Source of the DNA: Variovorax ginsengisoli
GTDB taxonomy: Bacteria > Pseudomonadota > Gammaproteobacteria > Burkholderiales > Burkholderiaceae_C
Length of the DNA stretch: 64,000 nucleotides
Assembly: GCF_030811835.1 (NCBI RefSeq)
Contig: NZ_JAUSRO010000002.1
Coordinates: forward strand, 124,001 to 188,000
Direction: 5' to 3'
Part shown: one piece after another, positions 25,142 to 35,367 of the stretch
Layout: each line of letters opens with the position of its first letter
Numbering within the stretch: the stretch's first letter is position 1
The notes under the pieces: generated by a model
The model's input: only the letters and a program-made list of their open reading frames with translations
The model's database searches: none
Told to the model about the DNA's origin: nothing
Program-made: the position numbers and the translations under genes

Positions 25142-25816
25142 ATGCTCACCGTCCACCACCTCAACAACTCCCGCTCGCAGCGCGTGCTCTGGTTGCTCGA
25201 AGAACTCGACCTGCCTTACGAGGTCGTGCGCTACGAGCGCGACCCCAAGACCATGCTGGCGCCTGCGGCCCTGCGTCAGGTCCACCCGCTGGGCAAGTCG
25301 CCGGTGGTGACCACCGACGACGGGCTCACGCTGGCGGAGTCCGGCGCCATCGTCGAGACGGTGATCGAGCGCTACGGCCAGGGCCGCCTGGCGCCAGCGG
25401 CGGGTACGCCCGAGGCGCTGCGCTACCGCTACTGGCTGCATTTCGCTGAAGGCTCGGCCATGTCGCCGTTGCTGCTCAAGCTGGTGTTCGACAAGATCGA
25501 GAACACGAAGATGCCCTTCTTCGCCAAGCCGATTGCCAAGGCGATCGCGGGCAAGGCCAAGGCCAGTTTCGTGATGCCCAACATCAACGCGCACCTCGAC
25601 TACATGGAGCGCGAGCTCGCCAGCAACGAATGGTTTGCCGGCCCCGCGTTCAGCGGCGCCGACATCCAGATGAGCTTTCCGGTGGAAGCCGCAGCCGCCC
25701 GCGGCGGCCTGGACGCCAAGCATCCGAAGCTCATGGCCTGGTTGCAGCGCATCCATGCACGGCCGGCCTATCAGCGGGCGCTGGAACGTGGCGGCCCCTA
25801 CGGGCTGCTGAGCTGA
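25142..25816 (+). CDS. Glutathione S-transferase
   Basis: 224 aa cytosolic GST. The N-terminal thioredoxin-like domain (1-80) has NSRSQRVLWLLEELDLPYE and the cis-Pro/ESGAI glutathione site (HPLGKSPVV, LAESGAIVE). The C-terminal helical domain carries FSGADIQMSF, the N-capping motif. Substrate is unknown. It converges on the membrane-protein gene with 16 bp between stops. Confidence 0.9.
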   Translation: MLTVHHLNNSRSQRVLWLLEELDLPYEVVRYERDPKTMLAPAALRQVHPLGKSPVVTTDDGLTLAESGAIVETVIERYGQGRLAPAAGTPEALRYRYWLHFAEGSAMSPLLLKLVFDKIENTKMPFFAKPIAKAIAGKAKASFVMPNINAHLDYMERELASNEWFAGPAFSGADIQMSFPVEAAAARGGLDAKHPKLMAWLQRIHARPAYQRALERGGPYGLLS

Positions 25817-25832
25817 GCGAGCGTCGGCCGCT

Positions 25833-26303
25833 TCAGCTCGGCCAGATGTAGAGCAGTGCGACCGTCATCGTGACGTAGCGCGCGAACTTGCCGACAGCCA
25901 TGTAGAAGGTGCAGGGCCAGAACGGCAGCTTGAGCCAGCCTGCCACCGCACACAGCGGATCGCCCACGATCGGCAGCCAGCTCAGCAGGCACGCCTTGGG
26001 CCCGAGCCGCTCCAGCCAGCCGAGCACGCGCACGTGGTGCTTCGAGTTCGCGTACTTGTCGGCCACCTTGTGGGCGCCGTAGCCCATCCACCAGTCGACC
26101 ATGCCGCCCAGCGTGTTGCCCAGCGTGGCGACGGCGATCGCGGGCCAGAAGAGCTCCGGGTTGAGCTTGAGCAGGCCGAACAGGATGGGTTCGGAGCCGA
26201 CAGGCAGCAACGTGGCTGAGACGAAGGCCGCGATGAACAGTGTCGAAAGCCCGTACTGGGGCAGCGCGAGAAGCGCCATGAGGGAGTCGAGCCAGGCTTG
26301 CAT
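25833..26303 (-). CDS. YqaA/DedA-family inner-membrane protein
   Basis: 156 aa with about four hydrophobic segments and the SNARE-associated (DedA) core: FIAAFVSATLLPVGSEP, NTLGGMVDWWMGYG, then LLSWLPIVGDPLCAVAGWL. ATG 26303 (MQAWLDS) is chosen; upstream in-frame residues are Arg/Thr-rich. Family members affect membrane lipid flipping and envelope stress; the role here is unknown. Confidence 0.85.
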   Translation of the reverse strand: MQAWLDSLMALLALPQYGLSTLFIAAFVSATLLPVGSEPILFGLLKLNPELFWPAIAVATLGNTLGGMVDWWMGYGAHKVADKYANSKHHVRVLGWLERLGPKACLLSWLPIVGDPLCAVAGWLKLPFWPCTFYMAVGKFARYVTMTVALLYIWPS

Positions 26304-26477
26304 GTGGGCTGGAGTATAGGAAGTGCGCGTCGGATGTCGCGTCGGAAAAAGCGCCGCAAGCGTTCGTCGGCGCCACAGGTGCAAATGGTTTCAGCGCAAG
26401 GTGCCCGGCCTCGCTACAATCGTGCCTCATTTTTCAGCAGCCAGCGCTCGCGCCCCTCCATCCGTTTTCTCTCGACC

Positions 26478-27542
26478 ATGCAGATCGGCCCCATCGCGCT
26501 GGAGAATCGCCTGTTCGTCGCCCCCATGGCGGGTGTGACGGACCGGCCTTTCCGCACGCTCTGCCGTGCGCTGGGTGCAGGCTACGCGGTCAGCGAGATG
26601 GTGACGTCGCGCAAGGACCTCTGGAAGACACTGAAGACCTCGCGCCGCGCCGATCACACCGGCGAGCCTGGCCCGATCTCGGTGCAGATCGCCGGCACCG
26701 ATGCGGCCATGATGGCCGAGGCCGCACACTACAACATCGACCGCGGCGCGCAGATCATCGACATCAACATGGGTTGCCCGGCCAAGAAGGTCTGCAACAA
26801 GTGGGCCGGTTCGGCGCTGATGCGCGACGAGCCGCTGGCGCTCGCGATCGTTCAGGCGGTGGTGGCTGCTGCAGCGCCGCACGGCGTGCCCGTGACGCTC
26901 AAGATGCGCACCGGCTGGAGCGAGGACCATCGCAACGCCGTCAAGCTCGCGCGCGATTTCGAGGCCGCAGGCATTCAGATGCTCACCGTGCACGGCCGCA
27001 CGCGTGAGCAGGGCTACAAGGGCGCTGCCGAGTACGACACCATTGCGGCCGTGAAGGCCGCCGTGCGCGTGCCGGTGGTGGCCAACGGTGACATCACTTC
27101 GCCCGAGAAGGCCCGCGACGTGCTCGCTGCGACCGGTGCCGACGCGGTCATGATCGGTCGCGCCGCCCAGGGCCGGCCCTGGATCTTTCGCGAGATCGCC
27201 CATTTCCTGGACCACGGCACGCACCGGGCGCCGCCGCGGGTGGCCGAGGTGCGCAGGCTGCTGCTCGACCACTTGCAGGAGCACTATGCGCTCTACGGCG
27301 AGTTCAGCGGCGTGCGCACGGCACGCAAGCACATCGGCTGGTACGTACGCGACCTGCCAGGCGGCGAGGCGTTTCGCAGCCAGATGAACGGCATCGAGGA
27401 CTGCGCGCTGCAACTGCGCGCTGTCGGGGACTATTTCGACGTCCTCGCCGCCACGACCCAGCGCATGCCCGCAGGCAATGCCGCCGCGGCAGGCGCGCAG
27501 GGGGAAGAAGAAGACGAGGAGGCGGCATCGGCCGCGCATTGA
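26478..27542 (+). CDS. dusB: tRNA-dihydrouridine synthase DusB
   Basis: 354 aa FMN enzyme reducing uridine in the tRNA D-loop. The N-terminus IALENRLFVAPMAGVTDRPFR is diagnostic; the catalytic Cys lies in MGCPAKKVCNKWAGSALM; the FMN phosphate site is VPVVANGDITSPEKA with IGRAAQGRPWIF. A C-terminal tail rich in Ala and Glu (EGEEEDEEA type) is lineage-specific. It is followed by fis after 12 bp, the usual dusB-fis operon. Confidence 0.95.
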   Translation: MQIGPIALENRLFVAPMAGVTDRPFRTLCRALGAGYAVSEMVTSRKDLWKTLKTSRRADHTGEPGPISVQIAGTDAAMMAEAAHYNIDRGAQIIDINMGCPAKKVCNKWAGSALMRDEPLALAIVQAVVAAAAPHGVPVTLKMRTGWSEDHRNAVKLARDFEAAGIQMLTVHGRTREQGYKGAAEYDTIAAVKAAVRVPVVANGDITSPEKARDVLAATGADAVMIGRAAQGRPWIFREIAHFLDHGTHRAPPRVAEVRRLLLDHLQEHYALYGEFSGVRTARKHIGWYVRDLPGGEAFRSQMNGIEDCALQLRAVGDYFDVLAATTQRMPAGNAAAAGAQGEEEDEEAASAAH

Positions 27543-27554
27543 GAAGAGAAAGCC

Positions 27555-27791
27555 ATGAGCAAGAAAAACATCGAGGACTGCGTCAGGACCAGTCTGGACA
27601 GCTATTTCCGCGACCTGCGCGGGACCGAGCCTGACGGCATGTACGACATGCTCGTGCGCGTCGTCGAGAAACCGTTGCTTGACGTGGTCATGGCGCGCGC
27701 CGAAGGCAACCAGTCGAGGGCCGCCCAGTGGCTGGGCCTGAACCGCAACACGCTGCGCAAGAAGCTGGTCGAACACAAACTTTTGAAATGA
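27555..27791 (+). CDS. fis: Nucleoid protein Fis
   Basis: 78 aa. The C-terminal helix-turn-helix [20 protein letters not shown] is intact, and the N-terminal helices provide the dimer interface ([21 protein letters not shown]). Beta-proteobacterial Fis is shorter at the N-terminus than the 98-aa E. coli protein. Its stop overlaps the purH ATG (ATGA), coupling a nucleoid protein to purine synthesis. Confidence 0.95.
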   Translation: MSKKNIEDCVRTSLDSYFRDLRGTEPDGMYDMLVRVVEKPLLDVVMARAEGNQSRAAQWLGLNRNTLRKKLVEHKLLK

Positions 27792-29410
27792 CGAAGAACC
27801 CCATGGCACTGACCGCACTCCTTTCCGTTTCCGACAAGACCGGCATCCTCGAATTCGCCCAGGCGCTGAACGCGCTGGGCATCAAGCTGCTGTCGACCGG
27901 CGGCACCGCCAAGCTGCTGGCCGACGCCGGCCTCCCGGTGACCGAGGTGGCCGACCACACCGGCTTCCCCGAAATGCTCGACGGCCGCGTGAAGACGCTG
28001 CACCCGAAGATCCACGGCGGCCTGCTGGCGCGGCGCGACCTGCCGGCGCACGTGGCGGCGATCCAGGAACACGGCATCGACACCATCGACCTGCTGGTGG
28101 TCAACCTCTACCCCTTCGAAGCCACCGTGGCCAAGCCCGGCTGCACGCTGGAGGACGCGATCGAGAACATCGACATCGGCGGCCCTGCCATGGTGCGCAG
28201 CGCAGCCAAGAACTGGAAGGACGTCGGCGTGCTGACCGACGCCTCGCAGTACGCCGTCGCACTGGCCGAACTGAAGGCCGACGGCAAGCTGAGCGACAAG
28301 ACCAAGTTCGCGTTCTCCGTGGCCGCGTTCAACCGCATCGCCGACTACGACGGCGCCATCAGCGACTACCTGTCGGCCATCGACTTCGACGCCAGCATCG
28401 GCCAGAGCGCGCCCAAGCGCACGCTGTTCCCTGCGCAGAGCAACGGCCGCTTCGTGAAGATCCAGGACCTGCGCTACGGCGAGAACCCGCACCAACAGGC
28501 CGCGTTCTACCGCGACCTGTATCCGGCACCGGGCTCGCTCGTGTCGGCCAAGCAGCTGCAGGGCAAGGAACTCAGCTACAACAACATCGCCGACGCCGAC
28601 GCTGCGTGGGAATGCGTGAAGAGCTTCGACGTGCCCGCGTGCGTGATCGTCAAGCACGCCAACCCGTGTGGCGTGGCCATCGGCAAGGATGCGGCCGAGG
28701 CGTATTCGAAGGCCTTCAAGACCGACCCGACCTCGGCCTTCGGCGGCATCATCGCCTTCAACCGGCCGGTCGATGCCGACACCGCACAGGCCATCGCCAA
28801 GCAGTTCGTCGAGGTGCTGATGGCGCCGGGCTACACACCCGAGGCGCTCGAAGTGTTCCAGGCCACGAAGGCCAAGCTCAACGTGCGCGTGCTGGAGATT
28901 GCACTGCCCAAGGGCGGTGCCAGCGACTGGGACAACGGCCGCAACATGATGGACGTCAAGCGCGTCGGCTCGGGCCTCCTGATCCAGACCGCCGACAACC
29001 ACGAGCTCGCCGCCAGCGACCTCAAGGTGGTCAGCAAGAAGCAGCCGACGCCGCAGCAGCTCGACGACCTGCTGTTCGCCTGGAAGGTCGCGAAGTACGT
29101 CAAGAGCAACGCCATCGTCTTCTGCGCCGACGGCATGACCATGGGCGTGGGCGCGGGCCAGATGAGCCGCCTCGACTCCGCCCGCATTGCCAGCATCAAG
29201 GCCGAACACGCGGGCCTGTCCCTCAAGGGCACGGCCGTCGCCAGCGACGCCTTTTTCCCGTTCCGCGACGGTCTCGACGTGGTGGTGGATGCGGGCGCGA
29301 GCTGCGTCATCCAGCCCGGTGGCTCGATGCGCGACCAGGAAGTCATCGACGCTGCGGACGAGCGCGGCGTGGTGATGGTGCTGTCGGGTGTGCGGCACTT
29401 CCGGCACTGA
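27788..29410 (+). CDS. purH: Bifunctional AICAR transformylase/IMP cyclohydrolase PurH
   Basis: 540 aa, carries out the last two steps of IMP synthesis. The N-terminal MGS-like cyclohydrolase domain ([41 protein letters not shown]) is followed by the transformylase with [11 protein letters not shown] and [15 protein letters not shown] 27788 overlaps the fis stop; ATG 27803 (MALTALLS) is an alternative start that matches usual PurH N-termini better. The start is therefore open by five codons. Confidence 0.96.
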   Translation: MTKNPMALTALLSVSDKTGILEFAQALNALGIKLLSTGGTAKLLADAGLPVTEVADHTGFPEMLDGRVKTLHPKIHGGLLARRDLPAHVAAIQEHGIDTIDLLVVNLYPFEATVAKPGCTLEDAIENIDIGGPAMVRSAAKNWKDVGVLTDASQYAVALAELKADGKLSDKTKFAFSVAAFNRIADYDGAISDYLSAIDFDASIGQSAPKRTLFPAQSNGRFVKIQDLRYGENPHQQAAFYRDLYPAPGSLVSAKQLQGKELSYNNIADADAAWECVKSFDVPACVIVKHANPCGVAIGKDAAEAYSKAFKTDPTSAFGGIIAFNRPVDADTAQAIAKQFVEVLMAPGYTPEALEVFQATKAKLNVRVLEIALPKGGASDWDNGRNMMDVKRVGSGLLIQTADNHELAASDLKVVSKKQPTPQQLDDLLFAWKVAKYVKSNAIVFCADGMTMGVGAGQMSRLDSARIASIKAEHAGLSLKGTAVASDAFFPFRDGLDVVVDAGASCVIQPGGSMRDQEVIDAADERGVVMVLSGVRHFRH

Positions 29411-29414
29411 CAAC

Positions 29415-29795
29415 GTGCGGGCACTCCGTGTATCCCACCGTCGCCATCGCGTCAGCCGCTGGTGGTACGTGGCGGCGGTCGCCTTGCTGGCCGGCTGCGC
29501 GCTGGAGGTGACGGCACAGACGGTCATGACGCCGCAGGACCTGGCGCGAAAGAATGGCTGCATGGCCTGCCACGGCATCGTCCACAAGCAGGTCGGGCCA
29601 GGCTTTGCGCAGGTGGCCGAGCGTTACCGCAACGATGCCGACGCGCCCGGCCGCCTGGCTGCGAAGATCCGTAACGGCAGCGTTGGCACCTGGGGCCGCT
29701 TGATCATGCCGCAGCAGACCCAGGTGGGCGATGCAGACGCCCAGGTGCTGGCGCGCTGGGTGCTGTCGCAGCCTTCGCCGCCGCCCGCGCGGTAG
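29415..29795 (+). CDS. Small class I cytochrome c, possible lipoprotein
   Basis: 126 aa. The N-terminal basic region and hydrophobic stretch end in LLAGC (24-28), a lipobox, so the protein may be lipid-anchored; TAQ further on could serve as a signal peptidase I site instead. Haem site CMACH (49-53); distal Met probably in RLIMPQQ. GTG 29415 lies 4 nt after the purH stop. A single-haem electron carrier; partner unknown. Confidence 0.8.
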   Translation: MRALRVSHRRHRVSRWWYVAAVALLAGCALEVTAQTVMTPQDLARKNGCMACHGIVHKQVGPGFAQVAERYRNDADAPGRLAAKIRNGSVGTWGRLIMPQQTQVGDADAQVLARWVLSQPSPPPAR

Positions 29796-29846
29796 CCGGG
29801 TTCGGCGCTGCGCGCTGGCGGTCGGCGGGGCCATTCGACGGGCGCG

Positions 29847-30320
29847 CTACTCCGAAAAACGGTACTTGAGCTGAAAGCTCAAAGCGCCGTAGAGGCGGTC
29901 CTTGTAGCTGGGAATGAACGCAATGTTCAGTCCCCAGTTCCGTCCTTCGATAGCCGCGGTCGGGATCAGTGCCGGGAACCAGCCGCCGTGGCGGTAGTTG
30001 GAATAACCGTCGAAGGCGCCGACCACCGCGCCGAGCTTCACGCCGTAGAGCTCGACGGGCATCACATACAGGCCGAGGTAATGTGAGGTATCGCGGTCGC
30101 TGTTGCGGAAGATACCGGCCGTCAGGGAGTAGGTGGAATCCAGTGTCCACTCGACGCCGAGCCCCGGGTTCGCGTCCTCCAGGCCCTTGTGGCGATCGAA
30201 GTGGTACGAATAGAAGCCCGGGTTCAGCCAGAGCCGGCTGGGTTCGGACTGGGCGGTCGCCGCGTCCGGCAGGACCGCCAACAGGGCCAGGGCTGGCGGC
30301 AACAGGGTACGCAGTCGCAT
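29847..30320 (-). CDS. Putative outer-membrane beta-barrel protein
   Basis: 157 aa with a 23-residue signal peptide (LLPPALALLAVLPDAATAQ). The mature part alternates aromatic and small residues in short strands (LWLNPGFYSYHFDRH, SLTAGIFRNSDRD, YGALSFQLKYRF) and ends with a C-terminal aromatic-x-E, as in small outer-membrane barrels of the PagP/PagL size class. Specific catalytic residues of those enzymes are not evident, so no function is given. It lies 11 bp below hemL on the same strand and may be its last operon member. Confidence 0.65.
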   Translation of the reverse strand: MRLRTLLPPALALLAVLPDAATAQSEPSRLWLNPGFYSYHFDRHKGLEDANPGLGVEWTLDSTYSLTAGIFRNSDRDTSHYLGLYVMPVELYGVKLGAVVGAFDGYSNYRHGGWFPALIPTAAIEGRNWGLNIAFIPSYKDRLYGALSFQLKYRFSE

Positions 30321-30331
30321 GGTGGTGAGGC

Positions 30332-31621
30332 CTAAAGGGTCTTGAAGATCTGCCGGGCCGCGTCGATGGTCGCGGCGATGTCGTCGTCGCTGTGCGCCGC
30401 ACTCACGAAGCCCGCTTCGTACAGCGCCGGCGCGATGTAGACGCCGCGGTCCAGCAGGCCATGGAACAACGTGTTGAACCTGGCGTTGTCCGTGGTCATG
30501 ACTGTGGCGTAGTTCTGTGGCAGTTCGTTGAACAGGAAGAAGCCGAACATGCCGCCTTCGCTGTCGACGCTGAAGGGCACGCCTTCGGCCGCCGCGGCGG
30601 CCTTCAGTCCTTCGACCAGCGTGCGTGTCTTCGCCGACAGCGCTTCGTAGAAGCCGGGCTTGGCGATTTCCTGGAGCGTGGCCAGCCCGCAAGCCGTCGC
30701 CACCGGGTTGCCCGACAGCGTGCCGGCCTGGTAGACCGCGCCCAGCGGCGCGAGCTGTTCCATGATGGCGCGCGGTCCGCCGAAGGCCGCCAGTGGCATG
30801 CCGCCGCCGATCACCTTGCCGAGTACCGTGAGGTCGGGCGTGATACCCAGCACGCCTTGCGCGCCGTGCAGGCCGATGCGAAAGCCCGTCATCACTTCGT
30901 CGAACACCAGCAGCGCGCCGTGCTGGGTGCACAGTTCGCGGCAGCGCCGGGCGAATTCGGGCGTGGCACGCACGAAGTTCATGTTGCCGGCGATGGCTTC
31001 GATCATCAGGCAGGCCATCTCGTGGCCGTGCAGCGCGAAGGCCTCTTCCAGCTGCGCGATGTTGTTGTACTCGAGCACCAGCGTGTGCTGCACCGCTTCG
31101 GGCGGCACGCCGGCCGAGGTCGGGTGGCCGAAGGTGGCCAGGCCGGAGCCGGCCTTGACCAGCAGCGCGTCGGCATGGCCGTGGTAGCAGCCCTCGAACT
31201 TGATGATGTACTTGCGGCCGGTCGCACCGCGCGCCAGGCGCAGCGCACTCATCGCGGCCTCGGTGCCCGAGCTGACCAGGCGCACCATCTCCATCGACGG
31301 CACCAGCGCGAGGATGGCCTCGGCCAGCTCGATCTCGCGCTCGGTCGGCGCGCCGTACGAGAAGCCCTCGGTCACGGCCTTCTGCACTGCGTCGACCACG
31401 GCCGGATGCCCATGGCCCAGGATCATCGGCCCCCAGGAGCCGATGTAGTCGATGTAGCGCCGGTCATTGGCGTCCCAGAAGTAGGCGCCCTGGGCACGGG
31501 TGATGAAGCGCGGCGTGCCGCCCACGGCCTTGAAGGCACGCACGGGCGAGTTGACGCCGCCGGGGATGACCCGGCGGGCGCGTTCGAAGAGGATGTCGTT
31601 GTGGTCAGTGGCGTGTGTCAT
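30332..31621 (-). CDS. hemL: Glutamate-1-semialdehyde 2,1-aminomutase HemL
   Basis: 429 aa PLP enzyme that makes 5-aminolevulinate in the C5 haem pathway. N-terminal [22 protein letters not shown]-site [14 protein letters not shown], and the Schiff-base Lys in [15 protein letters not shown]. Length is normal. The ATG at 31621 overlaps the end of the upstream kinase gene by 17 bp, so the two are translationally linked. Confidence 0.96.
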   Translation of the reverse strand: MTHATDHNDILFERARRVIPGGVNSPVRAFKAVGGTPRFITRAQGAYFWDANDRRYIDYIGSWGPMILGHGHPAVVDAVQKAVTEGFSYGAPTEREIELAEAILALVPSMEMVRLVSSGTEAAMSALRLARGATGRKYIIKFEGCYHGHADALLVKAGSGLATFGHPTSAGVPPEAVQHTLVLEYNNIAQLEEAFALHGHEMACLMIEAIAGNMNFVRATPEFARRCRELCTQHGALLVFDEVMTGFRIGLHGAQGVLGITPDLTVLGKVIGGGMPLAAFGGPRAIMEQLAPLGAVYQAGTLSGNPVATACGLATLQEIAKPGFYEALSAKTRTLVEGLKAAAAAEGVPFSVDSEGGMFGFFLFNELPQNYATVMTTDNARFNTLFHGLLDRGVYIAPALYEAGFVSAAHSDDDIAATIDAARQIFKTL

Positions 31622-32570
31622 GGGGAGGCAATGCAAAGTCGATGGGTTCGGGCGGCAGGCCGTCGTCTTCTTCGTTGTCGTCGTCTTCGGGCTGGGCCCA
31701 GAAAAGGCGGTCGGGCAGCACATGGCCCATGCCCGGGCGAAAGCCCGCGTCCAGGCAGCGGTCCATGTAGCTCAGCGCTTCGGACGCGGCGGCGGGCAGG
31801 TCGGTGCCGCTGGCCAGGAGGGCGGCGAGCGCGGCCGACAGCGTGTCTCCGGCGCCGGAGAACACGGCTTCCAGGCGCTCGAACTTCTCGCTGGCGAGCA
31901 CCGACTGGGGCGACGCCAGCACGTTGTCGATGAACTGCTCGGGCAGCACGATGCCGGTGACCAGCGTGTAGGGCACGCCGAATTCGCCGGCCGCACGGGC
32001 GATGTCGCGCGCCGACGGCGGCCTGTCGCCCTGCCAGTCGGGCAGCAGCCAGCGCCACAGCGTGCTGTGGTTGCCCACCAGCACGGTGGCCTGCGGCAAC
32101 AGCAATTCGCGGAAGGCGTCGAAGTAGGCGTCGATCTGGTTTTCTTCCCACCACGACAGGTTGGGCATGTAGGCCACCAACGGCACGTCGGGGTAGTCGG
32201 TGGCGGTCTCGGCGATGGTGCTGAGCACCTCGGGCGAGCCCACGAAACCGACCTTGATCAGCTTGACCTCCACGTCTTCCAGGATGGCGCGCGCCTGCTC
32301 GGCCACGGCCTCCTCGTCGAACGCGAAGTGGTCGAAGATTTCGGCCGTGTCGCGCGCATAGGCACCGGTGACGACCGGCAGCATGTGCGCGCCCACCGAG
32401 GCGATGGCCAATGCGTCGCCTCCCAGGCCGCCCGCGCCGCTGGGGTCGCTGGCGTTGAAGACGAGGACACAGGGCGGGTCGAGTTCGATTTCGGCGGCGA
32501 TGTCCTCGGTGTCCGTCGGGTCGCTAAGATCGCGGGATGGGTCGGTGGTCTCGGGGGGTGATGCGTTCAT
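31605..32570 (-). CDS. thiD: Hydroxymethylpyrimidine/phosphomethylpyrimidine kinase (ThiD family)
   Basis: 321 aa PfkB-like kinase of thiamine synthesis. The substrate motif [18 protein letters not shown] and the catalytic [14 protein letters not shown] are present. It has an acidic N-terminal extension of about 33 residues and an acidic C-terminal tail ([10 protein letters not shown]) not found in short ThiD proteins. The central region diverges from E. coli ThiD, so salvage of a related pyrimidine or pyridoxal is possible. ATG 32570 is divergent from the rubredoxin gene by 80 bp. Confidence 0.82.
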   Translation of the reverse strand: MNASPPETTDPSRDLSDPTDTEDIAAEIELDPPCVLVFNASDPSGAGGLGGDALAIASVGAHMLPVVTGAYARDTAEIFDHFAFDEEAVAEQARAILEDVEVKLIKVGFVGSPEVLSTIAETATDYPDVPLVAYMPNLSWWEENQIDAYFDAFRELLLPQATVLVGNHSTLWRWLLPDWQGDRPPSARDIARAAGEFGVPYTLVTGIVLPEQFIDNVLASPQSVLASEKFERLEAVFSGAGDTLSAALAALLASGTDLPAAASEALSYMDRCLDAGFRPGMGHVLPDRLFWAQPEDDDNEEDDGLPPEPIDFALPPHDTRH

Positions 32571-32650
32571 GGTTTCGTGCCAGTGTGTCGTCCGAAAGTT
32601 GATACACCTGAATACAATTTTTGCCTCTCCACGGAGGCGTTGAGTTTGCG

Positions 32651-32821
32651 ATGAATACGAAAACCTGGATGTGTCTGATTTGCGGCTGGATCTACGACGA
32701 AGCCGTCGGTGTTCCTGAAGATGGTATTGCAGCGGGCACGGCCTGGGCCGATGTGCCGATGAACTGGACCTGCCCGGAATGTGGCGCACGCAAGGAAGAC
32801 TTCGAGATGGTGGAAATCTGA
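32651..32821 (+). CDS. Rubredoxin
   Basis: 56 aa single-iron electron carrier with two CxxC knuckles: CLICG near residue 9 and CPECG near residue 42, plus the conserved [11 protein letters not shown] and WTCPECG blocks. ATG 32651 gives the standard length. No rubredoxin reductase or hydroxylase gene adjoins it; partner unknown. Confidence 0.95.
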   Translation: MNTKTWMCLICGWIYDEAVGVPEDGIAAGTAWADVPMNWTCPECGARKEDFEMVEI

Positions 32822-32868
32822 AGTTTGGCGCCGCATGGGCCTGATACCTTGGCAGGCTCCTTTTTGCA

Positions 32869-34359
32869 TCACGCGCCTGCCGCCACCTTGCGCACCACCG
32901 CATAGCGCTGCAGTGTGCGCTCGCGCGCCTCGGCGTGGTCGACGATCGGCTTGGGGTAGTGCTCGCCCAGCTTCAGGCCGGCCGCTTCCAGTTCCACGGG
33001 CGTGGCCGTCCACGGCGCATGGATCACCTTGTTGTCGAGCTTGGCGAGTTGCGGCAGGTAGCGGCGGATGAACTTGCCCTCGGGGTCGAAGCGTTCGCTC
33101 TGGGTGACAGGGTTGAAGATCCGGAAATACGGTTGCGCGTCGCAGCCGCTCGAGCTGGCCCACTGCCAGCCGCCGTTGTTCGACGAGAGCTCGAAGTCGT
33201 TGAGGTGGGTGGCGAAGTAGGCCTCGCCGCGCCGCCAGTCCAGCCCCAGGTCCTTGCACAGGAAGCTCGCCACCACCATGCGCAGGCGGTTGTGCATGTA
33301 GCCGCTCTGGTTGATCTGCGCCATGGCCGCATCGACGAGCGGGTAGCCGGTCCGGCCCTGGCACCAGGCGGCGAACAGCCCATCGGCGTGCTTGCCGTGG
33401 TGCCAGATGATCTTGTCGTATTCAGGCTTGAAGCTTTTGCCTCGGGCGACGTCCGGGCGATGTGCGAGCGCCTGGAAGTAGAAGTCGCGCCAGATCAGCT
33501 CGCTCAGCCAGGTCGCCGCACCGGCGCTGCCCTCTCGCGAAAGCCGGTGCGCCGTGCCGGCCATCTGCCGGATCGACACGGTGCCAAAGCGCAGGTGCAC
33601 GCCCAGGTAGCTGGGACCGCGCACCGCCGGAAAGTCGCGGGCGGTGTCGTAGCGGTCGATGCGCTCGACGAAGTCGTCGAACAGGGCTGCGCCGCCCTGG
33701 GCGCCGGTGGGTATCTCCAGGCTCGCGAGGTTGGTTGGCTTGAAGCCGATCGCCTCCAGCGTCGGCACTGGCGCGCGGTGGTCCGCGGGTGGCGGCGCCA
33801 GCGCGTCCACGTAGGCGCGAACGGGATAGGGCTTGAGGTAGAAGTCGTCGACCTTGGCCAGCCAGGCGCGCTTGTAGGGGGTGAACACGGTGTAGGGCTG
33901 CCCGGCCTGGGTCAGCACCTCGTCGCGCTCGAAGATGGCCTTGTCCTTGACGACGTTCAGCAGCACGCCGACGTCGGCCAGCGCCCCGAAGACGCGGGCG
34001 TCCCGCGCCATCGCGTCGGGCTCATCGTCGCGGTTGGCGAACACCGCCTGCACGTCGAGCGTCTTGGCCAGCGCGGCGATCTCGTCTTCGGCCACGGCAT
34101 GGCGCACGATGAGCCCGCCACCGAGTGCGCGCAGTTCGGTGTCGAGCGCGACCAGCGATTCGCGGATGAACTCGACCCGGCGGTCTGCGCGCGGCAGCGC
34201 ATCGAGGATGGCCTTGTCGAAAATGAACACGCAAACCACCTGGCGGCACGCGCGCAACGCCTGCCAGAGGGCAGCGTTGTCGTCGATGCGCAGGTCGCGG
34301 CGGAACCACATGAGTCCCTTGGGGTAAGTCTTGTCGACGGCAAGTAAAATCGGCGGCAT
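32869..34359 (-). CDS. phr: Deoxyribodipyrimidine photolyase
   Basis: 496 aa class I CPD photolyase/cryptochrome, which uses blue light to split pyrimidine dimers. The N-terminal antenna domain starts GLMWFRRDLRIDDN; the FAD domain has SELIWRDFYFQ, GRTGYPLVDAAMAQI, GYMHNRLRMVVASFL, the Trp-rich DNA site NNGGWQWASSSGCD and FRIFNPVTQSERFDPEG. Its ATG (34359) shares bases with the divergent yqgE ATG (34358), so the two coding regions overlap at their starts. Confidence 0.95.
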   Translation of the reverse strand: MPPILLAVDKTYPKGLMWFRRDLRIDDNAALWQALRACRQVVCVFIFDKAILDALPRADRRVEFIRESLVALDTELRALGGGLIVRHAVAEDEIAALAKTLDVQAVFANRDDEPDAMARDARVFGALADVGVLLNVVKDKAIFERDEVLTQAGQPYTVFTPYKRAWLAKVDDFYLKPYPVRAYVDALAPPPADHRAPVPTLEAIGFKPTNLASLEIPTGAQGGAALFDDFVERIDRYDTARDFPAVRGPSYLGVHLRFGTVSIRQMAGTAHRLSREGSAGAATWLSELIWRDFYFQALAHRPDVARGKSFKPEYDKIIWHHGKHADGLFAAWCQGRTGYPLVDAAMAQINQSGYMHNRLRMVVASFLCKDLGLDWRRGEAYFATHLNDFELSSNNGGWQWASSSGCDAQPYFRIFNPVTQSERFDPEGKFIRRYLPQLAKLDNKVIHAPWTATPVELEAAGLKLGEHYPKPIVDHAEARERTLQRYAVVRKVAAGA

Positions 34360-34957
34360 GGCTTCCGATTCTGCCCCGATGAACCTCACGCACCATTTTT
34401 TGATTGCGATGCCAGGGCTGGAGGACAAGGCGTTTCACCGCAGCGTCGTTTATCTTTGCGAACACAGCGAGCGGGGTGCGCTCGGTCTCGTCATCAACAA
34501 ACCCAGCGACATCAACCTCAAGGTGCTGTTCGAGAAAATCGAACTGCATCTCTCCCGACCCGAACTCGGCGATTCGCCGGTCTTCCAGGGCGGCCCGGTC
34601 CAGACCGAGCGCGGTTTCGTGCTGCACGAGCCGGTCTTTGCCGACGCTGACAAGCCCGAGGAATCGGTCTACGCCTCGACCATGACCATTCCGGGCGGCC
34701 TGGAGATGACCACGTCCAAGGACGTGCTCGAAGCCATGGCCACCGGCTCCGGCCCGCGCCGTGTGCTGGTTTCCCTGGGTTACGCCGCCTGGGGCGGGGG
34801 GCAGCTCGAATCCGAGTTGGCCGAAAACAGCTGGCTGACCGTCGGCGCCGACCCGGCCGTGATCTTCGATACGCCCATTGGCGAGCGCTACGACAAGGCG
34901 CTGCTGCTGCTGGGCCTGGAGGCCTGGACACTCTCGCCGGATGCGGGGCACGCTTGA
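34358..34957 (+). CDS. yqgE: UPF0301 protein YqgE (AlgH-like)
   Basis: 199 aa conserved protein of unknown role. Motifs HHFLIAMPGLEDKAFHRSVVYLCEH and GALGLVINKP, PVFQGGPV and GYAAWGGGQLESE define the family. ATG 34358 is divergent with phr; ATG 34379 (MNLTHHF) is an alternative start that would separate the two genes. It is the first gene of a chain leading into the pyr genes. Confidence 0.92.
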   Translation: MASDSAPMNLTHHFLIAMPGLEDKAFHRSVVYLCEHSERGALGLVINKPSDINLKVLFEKIELHLSRPELGDSPVFQGGPVQTERGFVLHEPVFADADKPEESVYASTMTIPGGLEMTTSKDVLEAMATGSGPRRVLVSLGYAAWGGGQLESELAENSWLTVGADPAVIFDTPIGERYDKALLLLGLEAWTLSPDAGHA

Positions 34958-35367
34958 CCAGCGAAGCCACCCCCGTTCCCGCGCACTTCCAAAGCTTCCT
35001 GGCCTTCGACTATGGCCAGAAGCGCACCGGCGTCGCCACCGGCAACCGGCTACTCGGCACCGCGTCGCCGCAGCCGACCATCAAGGCCGAGGGCGACGCG
35101 CGCTTCGTGCAGGTGGCCGCGCGCATCAAGGAGTGGCAGCCCGACGCGCTGGTGATCGGCGTGCCCTTCCATCCCGACGGCGCCGCCCACGACAACACCC
35201 GCGCGGCGCAGAAGTTCGCGCGCCAGTTGCGCGGCCGCTTCAACCTGCCGGTGTACGAGGTCGACGAGCGCTACAGCACGACCGAGGCGCTCGCCTCCGG
35301 TGCCCGCGACGCCGACGCCGCATCGGCCTGCATCATCCTTGAACAATTCCTGAGGAGCCTTCCTTGA
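34954..35367 (+). CDS. yqgF: Holliday-junction-resolvase-like RNase YqgF/RuvX
   Basis: 137 aa RNase H-fold protein involved in 16S pre-rRNA 5'-end processing. Catalytic residues: Asp in AFDYGQKRTGVA, Glu in VYEVDERYST, Asp in DADAASACIILEQF. The start is TTG 34954, overlapping the yqgE stop by 4 nt. The rare start suggests expression depends on translational coupling. Confidence 0.92.
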   Translation: MTSEATPVPAHFQSFLAFDYGQKRTGVATGNRLLGTASPQPTIKAEGDARFVQVAARIKEWQPDALVIGVPFHPDGAAHDNTRAAQKFARQLRGRFNLPVYEVDERYSTTEALASGARDADAASACIILEQFLRSLP

